From Zancudomyces culisetae (taxonomy: Eukaryota > Kickxellomycota > Harpellomycetes > Harpellales > Legeriomycetaceae): a stretch of DNA of 15,209 bases. The notes beneath the pieces are model-generated. The model made no database searches. It was given only the letters and a program-made list of their open reading frames with translations, and was not told the origin of the DNA. A program made the position numbers and the translations under genes. The DNA is taken from NCBI GenBank assembly GCA_001969505.1, contig LSSK01001950.1, positions 1 through 15,209 on the forward strand, written 5' to 3'. Below, one piece after another: positions 1 through 8,350 of the stretch. Every line of letters begins with the position of its first letter. Within the stretch, counting starts at the first letter, position 1.

Positions 1-2041
1 AACAGTATTCATAAACAATTAAATGCTATAAATCCGCAGCTAGTGTTTTATTAAAGTTGAGTATGTTACAGATATGTCCATTTCAATGTCACCAATATAC
101 CGCAGTAGTAAACTAAATTCTGTATACTAAATATGTCATGAAGTAGTTTGATGGTTTTGCTGACAAATTATATTCCTCCTGTGACTAGAACAAGACAACA
201 AAAGATAATAAAATAAACAATATTTAGTAAAAATTGTTTCTTTACCGTGGGAATCACATCTAAAGTTTACTTGGATTAAATAATTTAGCTAAAATTACAT
301 TGTTAATTACAATATGAGATGTTTTCCAGTCACTTATTATGTCGTCTTTGTAAGGTGTTATGAGCAACAGAACCACAACCAGGTTTATTTTATTACTTTC
401 AGAGTGTTTCGTTTCCACCATGAAGAAAGTGGTGTAGTAGTGTGTCATCTAGATACGTAAATACATTATGTGATCTGTGCCTGCGCAGTGTTCTTCAAAA
501 TATCGATCTATTTTAGCTACCTATCCTTGTAAATGTCTTTTTTTTTCTTTAGTCAATGTGCAATAGACTAGTAATACGATTTCAACTATCAACATTATTA
601 CCAGATAGTTTATTCCAGCCAATTGCATGTAAATACTGGATCAAAAATCTGCTCAACACCAATTACAAATGAGATCCTCTGACCTCTCACCTGTGAGATT
701 CCACTTCATACACATTCACCATTGGTTCGGGGAAAACAGTTTGCTAATAAAGCACTCTGTTGGTAAGGAAAGCTAATATACTCGAATTTAAAAATACAGA
801 ATAACTGCGGAAAGGGCAATTCCAGAATAGAGATCACCACCTCCCCAATCCTTATACTATTCCCTTTGCAAAATAATAGACTCCGCAGTAAATACAAGGA
901 TAATTGGGTGTTTTTATATATTGTGGTGAAAACCACTTTCCGTAAGACTTATCTACACTTTTGCACTTGCTTTATGGAATCGCATAACACATAAATTACA
1001 ACTGAAAATTAAAGTATGCTCATTGTAGATAGAAATGGGCAAATCTTGATCAAGTTCTAGGTGCTACTATTGTGTAAATCTTTGATACTTATGTTTAGTA
1101 CATAATTTAACGTTTGTTTACGCTTTTCCTCAATAAATACGTTGAAAAACTTGACGTGTTTGATACGGTTGATCATATTAGCAAAAGAATACAAACAACG
1201 TATATCGACACTTGAAAACTCATAATGTTTAGTATAAATAGAGGAATCCTTAAAAATTTTGCAAGCAGTGGATAGCAATATATAAACGTATCTATTAACT
1301 CGTCTATTACATCTCGTAGGGGTCTTGATAATACTTTATCTTCTGAACCCCTATCAATTATGTTTTGAACGTTTACACAGACTACACAAACAACACAGAC
1401 TATTTTCATGAATTTTTTACTTTAGGCTTTTTATCCTGGCCAAATTATCCCTTAGGAACGGTTTTTACTTTCTTTCAACCTGTTTCTTTTTAATAAATTA
1501 ATATTTTGTTCTATAGTCACAGGTCTTTGACAGCATCTCTTTAATTAGTCTCTTTTTCACCAACTTTTTTTCATTATGCCTGAATAGCATTATGTGCTTT
1601 TTGAAAGTATTTAACATTATCTGAGATTTATTTATCTATATATTATTATGGAATCTATCTCTGTTGGTTTTACATGGCAATCCCATCAGAGTAGATCATA
1701 AGTATATCAAAAATACCTACTCATATTTTAATACAGTAAAACGACTTGGTATCAATTAGAAAATGAAATGAATCTAACAAATTAAAACTAAGCTAAAATA
1801 TTGTACGACGATCTTATTGGAAAGCTTTATTTACATTTTTAGAATAAACAAAGATTATAAGCGATTTACAGAGTTTGCATTTAATTTAGATTGAAATACC
1901 ATTTTAACTATTTACAAAATAACAATAAGGAAAAATAACATATTGTCAAACATACTGTAGAATTATAAACACTAATCTTATTATATAGCTAGTCATAGTC
2001 GAACCTGAACATCGATTCTCTGTCACAAATCAATTCTGAAA
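1..2041. other. Gene-poor region upstream of SPC105
   Basis: About 2 kb of A+T-rich DNA in which no frame on either strand gives a protein I recognise. The short open frames (for example 260-448 and 706-936, both minus) have the Ile/Leu/Phe/Tyr-heavy composition of translated A+T-rich noncoding DNA. The last few hundred bases must hold the SPC105 promoter, but I see no compelling TATA element close to the start at 2042. One stretch, 1057-1409 on the minus strand, is slightly more coding-like and is listed separately. I found no clear long terminal repeat or tRNA here, though a decayed element could escape reading by eye. Confidence 0.5.
1057..1409 (-). other. Possible frameshifted small reading frame, unrecognised
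   Basis: An ATG at 1409 opens a minus-strand frame with a hydrophobic, Val/Cys-rich N-terminus (MKIVCVVCVVCV) followed by a mixed charged stretch to about position 1280. After that the frame turns strongly hydrophobic and stops at 1173. A different frame is open across the same junction and continues to 1057 with more protein-like content (charged, Lys/Glu-rich, for example FIEEKRKQTLNYVLN). Moving from one frame to the other near 1270-1290 would give one short protein of roughly 115 residues with a signal-peptide-like start. This could be a decayed gene, a sequencing error or chance. I know no homolog and see no splice sites that would join the two frames. Confidence 0.15.
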
Positions 2042-5000
2042 ATGGAGAATTTTAGGAAAAATGAGTTTGAAAAACCGATGGATCGACGGGTTAGCTTTGC
2101 CTCAAAACTGCGAGTAAAGTAAGAAAACTTGTTTTATTCTTTGCTTAATTCATTTACAGGAAATACATTTGACTGTTATTAGTGTTAATATTTGATTCTA
2201 TATTAACAGAGATTTAATACAAACTTTTTATATATTCATCGAAAATAGAAACATTGATACGAAAAAATGGAACGATGACAAAAGAAGGCAAACAGTAAAT
2301 AGTATGGACAATGGCAAGAAAGATGGGAATGATGGGAATGGAGGTGAAAGTAGTGGTAGTGGAGGAGATGGCAAAGTGTTGGAAGTTAAAAAAGCATCCT
2401 TAGCGTGGGGTAGTGCAAAGAGGGAGGGGTTGGACAGCTTGAACAGCCATAACAGTGATGCCAGCGATCAGGAGGATTTTAAGTTAAATGTGTTTGAACC
2501 CATCGAATTTAACCAACAACCGGAGAACAAGTAAGAGATTTTATTGTAGACTTATTCTAAAATTTGTCAATATTTTGATGCTTTTATTGTCTAACAATCG
2601 CCAATCATGGCGAATGCGAAGAATACTAAAAAAAATGGCAATACAAAATACAAAATTAACAAGAATGTAAAATTGCAATTGATAATTAAATTTAGTGGCG
2701 ACGAAGACAGTACACATGAAATCACGATGACAGGAATTGGGATTGTCGAGGAAAGAAACGAAATGCCTTATGGTCGGTCATTTGAGCAGGAGGAGAGTTT
2801 TGAAGTGAGTATGTATGAATCAACAGAGGAATCAATGATGGATTTTGGTTCAATAAGTGAGGGAAATACTGGGCCACATAAAATCGAACTTGAAATACCA
2901 GTCATTAATAGCGAGAGGAGTGATATGGGTGGTGTTGATGATGATAGCGAGGATGATAGCGAGGATGAGAGCGAGAGTGAGGACGATGAGTTTGGTTCGT
3001 ACAATGATAACAAAACAGCGGATCTTACAGGTGCCTTAAAGAGAAGCCGAGAGCTTAATGCACTCAATACAGGCACAGGTGTTGATGAGACGGGAAAGTT
3101 ATTTGATTTTATTCAAAATGAGGTTGTGGATACGGAGCAAACCGGTACAGGTGTGGTTAATAATGATACGGAGACAGGAATGGAATTCACAGAGTTTTAT
3201 AACGAGGTTAATCCGAATATTGCAGTTGGTGGTGAGTGGGTAATTTACATAACTCAAAACTTATTATCTTTAGTTAGTATGCGAATCTGTAAAACAAAAT
3301 ATAATAAATAACAAATATAGAGGATACCAATATGGAGATAACACAATTGTATGCATCAAATGTTGAAAACATGTCTGTGGAGATGAATGAAGAGGTTTTG
3401 GATTTTGGGAGCATGATCAGCAATGATGGTACTGTGCTGACAGAGCATCCAGACGACATTACTACGTCGTTACCCATACATATTCCATTGCCCACGCCTT
3501 TGAAGAGTGCAATGGGAAGTACAAGTATTAACATCCAGAGTGTACAGGAGGAAAATAAGGAGGATATCGAGCAACGAAATTGGCCAAATGTTGTGGATGT
3601 TTTAGAAATAAGGAAAAACGAGTATATACAGATGGAAAAGTTTGATGTTTATCCTACTCCCGAGGCTCTCGAAAGGTTTAGAAATGAAAACCAAGTTGGT
3701 AGTGAAAAAGAAAAACACCCCAAATTTGTAATTTCAAAAGTCAATCAAAACTTGATAAGACTCATTGAACAGTTTAAAGAGAGGTTGAGAGTGGCTAGTA
3801 CAGATTTGGGTCTCTTGAGTGATAAGGTAACTGAAAGAAACGCTGCAATTTTTCAAAAATATTTTGAAACAGATAGTAAAGGTGAAATTATTTTGAATAC
3901 TTCGGGCCGGTCATTAGCTGATCAGGTAAAGAAGAAGTGTACTGAGGAGCTTTCTAGCAATGAATACCAGTCAAAAGAAAAGCTAAAACGAGAGTTAAAA
4001 GAGACATTGCAACGAATAACGCGCGATAAACTTGTACTTCAACAAAAAACCAGCGAGGTCGAGGAACTAGACAGACAGAAGCAGCAAGAAATCGCTATTT
4101 TGGAACAAAACATGGAAGAGAAGCGTAAACAGCTTGAAGACATTCAAAGCAAAATTAGCGAACAGGTGGAACTCAAGGGAGTTAAAGAGGCCAAGTTGGG
4201 ACAGTTGCAAGAAAAAGTAAAAAATTTGAGGTTGCAAGAAGAAATTTGGAGAAAGTCGAGTGAACAAAGCAAAGAGGCACATCTGGAGCTTTTGGAGGAG
4301 CTTGATAGAACAAAGCAGCTGCAGAACCATCAGAATCAGCAATTTTCGGGACAAGATATTTTGAAAATGAAGCAGGAGAACAGGGTGTTGGAAGAAATCA
4401 ACCACATCAGGGTTTCCCAATCCTCATCAAAACGATTTGTGTTTACATACGAAGATTATGCTAGTGTATCAATAACTTTGGAACCCAACAATAACTGGCT
4501 AGAGGAAGAAACCATGGCACGTGATGAGAGTCTATTTAATGATAGCCGCAACTACAAAATTGAAATTGAAATGGTCAAATCACCGTTTGACTTTGATGAG
4601 TTTAAACCAGGAGTTCTGGATTTGATCGATAGTGTCAGCTTGGCTAGTATGTTTGAGTATGTAGTAGCCAAAATCCAGGAAGCCAAGGCAAAGAAACCCA
4701 AACTAGGGTACATTGTCAGGAGTGCAATCAAGTATCTGAATGCCATTTCCGTTCTATCGAAGGATCTATTCTTGTTAACCACCAGATTCAAATCAAAGTT
4801 ATTCTTCAAGCCCGAGCTAAGCATGCCAGTGGTTATTGAATCTGAAATGTATTTGCACAACTACTCCACAAAAGTTGTATCCAAGTTGCACTCCCGTTTT
4901 CCACCCACCCTTTCTATTGACTGTTTATCTCTATCCACAACTCATGGCATAATTGGCACTCCAAAACCAAAGCTGAAAAAACCCAGAAAATCAAACACTT

Positions 5001-5512
5001 TTATGCCAGGTACGGCGGGTACAAAACCGGGCTTCATCCTAGATAAGGATTTGCTAAACATTGATACGGTTCATATCGACCCTGAATGCTATTTCCACCT
5101 CAAAAACCCTTCTTTTGCTTATTGGATTCCAGGAAACTCAGCTGTTTTGGTGAGAAAATCGTTGTCTGAAGACAATAGTTCGGAGGTTGTTACCGCAACA
5201 GATGGCGGATACTCCACAGTTTTATCTATTGAGTTTCACTACGGGCAACCGATCGCTGCGTTGGCCGACATTACACAATATACTTCGCCTTCATCAAAAA
5301 AGAGAGGTGCTGACCATGTGGATAATAGTGTGCTTGGGTTGAAAGATAAACTGGATTCACTGTACAGCAATGTTATCATGTCCGGCTATGATCGTGACAA
5401 GCTCAGCAGAATTGATATTCATCTAAAGCCATCTGTATCAACTAGTGGTCATAACAGCGATAATATTCTTCTGTTCCATGAGTCTATTTACAAATATTTG
5501 CTCGGTTCATAG
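2042..5512 (+). CDS. SPC105: Kinetochore scaffold Spc105/KNL1 (four exons)
   Basis: Outer-kinetochore scaffold that binds the Mis12 complex and recruits the Bub checkpoint proteins and PP1 phosphatase. Frame-compatible exons are 2042-2118, 2249-2530, 2696-3231 and 3321-5512, giving about 1028 residues (917 in S. cerevisiae). Seen in the protein: RRVSF at 15-19, the PP1-docking motif with its Aurora-type serine; RRQTV at 38-42, another Aurora-like site; a degenerate MELT (FEVS, 155-158); an acidic Asp/Glu/Ser tract near 201-218; MEFT at 282-285 and MEIT at 303-306, the Mps1-phosphorylated Bub-binding type; a predicted coiled coil at about 435-662; and a C-terminal region (672-1028) where the family carries tandem RWD folds. 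The SILK/GILK partner motif of RVSF is not evident near the N-terminus. The start at 2042 puts RVSF close to the N-terminus. Identity rests on the combination of RVSF, MELT, coiled coil and length, not on alignment. Confidence 0.85.
2119..2248 (+). other. Intron 1 of SPC105
   Basis: Donor GTAAGA follows codon 25 with two bases left over (phase 2). Two acceptors restore the downstream frame: AG at 2247-2248 (130-nt intron) or AG at 2208-2209 (91 nt, adding 13 Ile/Phe/Tyr-rich residues). I prefer 2248 because a branch-point-like TATTAAC lies at 2201-2207. That is about 40 nt before this AG but touches the earlier one, and the 13 extra residues look like translated intron. The AG at 2158-2159 leads to an immediate stop. 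Confidence 0.7.
2531..2695 (+). other. Intron 2 of SPC105
   Basis: Donor GTAAGA at 2531 interrupts a Lys codon (phase 2). Of the AG dinucleotides up to 2695 that I tested, only TTTAG at 2691-2695 returns to the frame of the downstream acidic exon, giving an Asn split codon followed by GDEDSTHE. ATTAAC at 2655-2660 lies about 35 nt before the acceptor, and a CTAAC also occurs at 2591-2595. Length 165 nt. The open frame that starts with the ATG at 2607 is therefore mostly intron at its 5' end and is not a separate gene. Confidence 0.7.
2937..2990 (+). repeat. Acidic Asp/Glu/Ser repeat tract in SPC105
   Basis: Imperfect repetition of GAT-AGC-GAG-GAT type codons encodes an 18-residue Asp/Glu/Ser run inside exon 3. 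It lies between the degenerate MELT (FEVS) and the two clear MELT motifs, in a region expected to be disordered. The serines next to acidic residues resemble casein kinase 2 sites; that is inference only. Confidence 0.7.
3232..3320 (+). other. Intron 3 of SPC105
   Basis: Donor GTGAGT at 3232 leaves one base of a codon (phase 1). Acceptor ATATAG ending at 3320 restores the frame as Glu-Asp-Thr-Asn-Met, leading straight into the second MELT motif. Length 89 nt. Without splicing the frame ends in a short tail and stops at 3311. No strong branch-point sequence stands out; TAAC at 3309-3312 is only about 8 nt from the acceptor. Confidence 0.75.
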
Positions 5513-5723
5513 ACCAAAATATTTAATTCGATAAATGAGTTTTACAATCTCGTTATTTTTGTTGTTTACTACTACGTGTTTTAGCCAATAGTACACTCGG
5601 GTTTGTTTATTGTTAAAAATTTTCATGTTTTTTTTTCTTGAGAATTGAAGAAATTGACAAAGCAAACTATTAATGCAATTTAAGCCTATTTGTATAATTT
5701 AATACCACCGAATATACCACGCA

Positions 5724-5731
5724 TATATAAG
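5724..5731 (+). promoter_or_regulatory. TATA-like element before the 5799 gene
   Basis: TATATAAG lies 68 bases before the ATG at 5799, in the 286-bp gap after SPC105. It is a good match to a TATA box, but such strings are common in A+T-rich DNA, so position is the main support. Confidence 0.35.
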
Positions 5732-5798
5732 CTTATTAATATAAATTCAACAGAACTGAAGGGTGTACAATTAGAACATAAAATTACGAATTTTCCAA

Positions 5799-7312
5799 AT
5801 GTCTGAAGACGAAAAATACAAGATTCTCAATCAAATCCATCAAAATGTCAATTTTCTAAAGGAATTTGATTTTACAAAACCAGCTTTGAACTTCATTTCT
5901 TTGGGTATATATCCAGAGGGAGAATCGTCCAGTGAAGCTAAGAGTAAGGCGGGATTTATAGTCAGAAAGGCTACTGAGGCAGAGGCATTCCATGCCTTGC
6001 CGGCAATTAAGCAAATGCTTTCCAATTCTTCTGCTCATTTACAACAGCTCAAGTCACTTCAAATAAAGTAAGTATTCTTGCACAGGGCTATTATGCTTAA
6101 GCATCCTATATTATTATTTGTTCTTTTATTTGTGGATTCGAATTGCTATAACTATTACATTATGGCTACAAAACAAGAAATATTTGGATTCTGTTCAAAC
6201 AAACTCTGCTAACTCAGCTTGTAACTAAAATCGATCATAGGGATTTTTCAACTATGGAGAATAGACTAAAGTTTGAAAGTATATACAACAATGCGGTAGA
6301 TCTAGCCGATCTGTGTGAAATAACAGCTGTTAGTGAGCGGCTAATAAACGCAGCATCGGAATATTCTAGCTTGATAGCAGCTCATGACGAAATGAAGGCT
6401 GAACTGGCCAAAATGGTTATAGACAAGGATACGTTGCATCGTATATCGTCTCATGAAGCTGCAAAGGCTGAATTGGAAAATATAAAGCAAGAAGTTATCC
6501 ATGTGGATCAGGAGCTGGAAGAGGATAGAAAAAAATATAGCATATTACAGGGTGAATATAACCGCCTAGTAGCCGATCTCCGAGAACTTGAGTTTACCGA
6601 AAATAATGAAGCAAATGGACCCACAAACGAGTTTGCAAATCCAATGACAGAAGGTGCTGTGTTGACGAAAGAACAGCAGGATAATATGCTTGTTGAAGAA
6701 GTAATTCGCAATCTCAAGGAGCAAATCGCTCAGGAGGAGCAAGAGTGCATTAAACTGCAAAACTCGCTGAATAGTTCGATGAATGGGTCAAAAATGCTGG
6801 AAAATATGTTCTTTATACTACAAAACATCGAGCATTCCAAAGGTGGGCCGATCCTTGAGCCCAGTGATTACAGCCAACTTAACAAGCTCTATCTTGACAA
6901 GCTACTTGCCGTTATTATGCTGATAACAGAGACGTGTAAGGCACACAAGATCTCTGATTTTGTATATGAATCGGTTTTGGACTATGAGTCAAATTTTTGG
7001 TACAACTCCTTTGATGAGTTCCAAATGGCGGGAAATGTCTTTACTAATACGCCCAACATCACTACCAGCAATAGCAACAACGCTACCAATTCCAATACAC
7101 GGTATTTGTGGTCGATAATACTAAAGTTGTTGACAAAAGAGATGTATACCGATGAATTGGCATCTCAGCTGGTATCGTTGGGTGCCATCAATGCAGCTTC
7201 TGAGTTTCAGCCCAATAAAATGCTGTATCCATTATTTGCCAGAAACATTGTAGAATTGAAACCTCAGAATGATGGAAAAGTGAAAGTTACTCCTACTTGG
7301 GTAACTTTGTAG
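5799..7312 (+). CDS. Coiled-coil protein, not recognised (two exons)
   Basis: Exons 5799-6067 and 6241-7312 join to about 446 residues. The joint falls inside a Lys codon and reads on as DFSTMENRLKF. Residues 1-90 look globular and include FIVRKATEAEAFHALP; about 125-208 and 233-275 are Glu/Lys/Leu-rich and predicted coiled coil; 280-446 look folded, interrupted by an Asn/Thr/Ser-rich loop near 357-376. I see no signal peptide, membrane segment or catalytic motif. The architecture (small N-terminal domain, coiled coil, C-terminal domain) resembles kinetochore or spindle subunits, and it follows SPC105 on the same strand. Two weak ideas are a Spc105-binding partner of the Kre28/Sos7/Zwint kind, or a DASH subunit of Spc34 type, because residues 25-55 and 104-145 vaguely recall that family. 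The length exceeds usual Spc34, and neither idea is established. Confidence 0.75.
6068..6240 (+). other. Intron of the 5799 gene
   Basis: Donor GTAAGT at 6068 (phase 2) and acceptor CATAG ending at 6240 join the two open frames exactly. GCTAAC at 6208-6213 is a good branch-point candidate 27 nt before the acceptor. The nearer AG at 6216-6217 would give a stop within two codons and is excluded. Length 173 nt. Confidence 0.8.
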
Positions 7313-8350
7313 ACAAGACGGTTTATTTCTCGTATTTTATATGTATACGTATAGTTGTGATGTATTATGATTGATGTTCCTGGTTTTGTAGTTGATTTTT
7401 GCCTTTTGCTTTTTTTCTGTGCCTTTGTTGAATTATACAATTTTTATGGTTAAAAAACAAATGATTAAACCCACCAGTATGTCAGCACATCATTGTGATA
7501 CTTATTTCCAGTTTATCACAATTAATTGTAAATTGTAAAAATGCCACATGCAACAATGTTACTACGAACCATCAGAAATACATTTATTCTTTCTTAAATC
7601 TTTTCAATGGGTTATGTGAAAATGATATACTTTATGACTAGAATAGCCGGCACTCTCATATTATTAAAATGCTATTATGTGCTAGTTTAGGAGTGAGGTA
7701 TGAACCATCTTTTATATATCTATTGTTCCAATTGTTCCGGAAAAAATCAGCTCTTCAAATTGTTTATGCGTCAAAAACTAAAAAAATCAAAAATAAATAA
7801 ATAAATATAAATCTGCATAATTGAGTAAAATGATCATTAAAAAAAAATTTTTCCTTTAATTGTTATGTTTAATGGGCGGAATACAGAAAAATTCGGGGGA
7901 GTAAATTAGACGGCGATGAATGTTGTGAATAATATAATATAGCTAAATCAATAAAGGAAAAAAGAAAAAATCAAATAGGCAAATAGCCAAAAGGTAACTT
8001 TTTATATTTATTTGCAACTAATAATCGCATAGAATTTCAAGCAATTTCCTGGTAATTTTTCTAGAATTTTAGTACAACGCCCTCTCATTTGCTAATTCCT
8101 CACAAAAAAAATTTTTTTTTATCCAAAATAAGCACGAAAAGGGCAACAACAGAGATTTTTTTTTTAGGTCATAACTGCCAATTCTGAAATTGGTAATATA
8201 CATTATTCAAACCTTTTTTTTAAACATGAAAGTGTTATGATGTAATTATACTCATATTAGAGCTAGCAACCTTGACAATAAAATAAAACGAATAAAGTTA
8301 ATTATTAAAACTAAATATTGCGTCAAGTTGAATTGTATTAAAAAGAGCTT
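7313..8350. other. Intergenic region with poly(dA:dT) tracts upstream of NET1
   Basis: About 1 kb without a supported gene between two plus-strand genes. It holds the 3' end signals of the coiled-coil gene and, presumably, the promoter of the NET1-type gene. Its distinctive content is a series of homopolymer tracts: A9T5 near 7840-7855, A8T9 at 8104-8120, T10 at 8156-8165 and T8 at 8214-8221. In yeasts such tracts commonly keep promoters free of nucleosomes. No clear TATA box is placed close to the ATG at 8351. Confidence 0.5.

Noticed and set aside
260-936. Minus-strand frames 260-448 and 706-936
   Set aside because: Short, unrecognised, Ile/Leu/Phe-rich, with no supporting context.
2607-2695. 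ATG at 2607 as the start of a separate acidic protein
   Set aside because: The frame joins cleanly to flanking exons through consensus splice sites, and its MEFT motif belongs to Spc105. The first 30 codons fall in intron 2.
4515-4530. CDEI-like ATCACGTG on the minus strand within SPC105
   Set aside because: It lies inside coding sequence, with no CDEIII element or A+T-rich CDEII next to it, so it is not a point centromere.
3332-5512. SPC105 starting at the ATG at 3332
   Set aside because: This would drop the RVSF motif and two MELT-like sites that lie in frame-compatible upstream exons.
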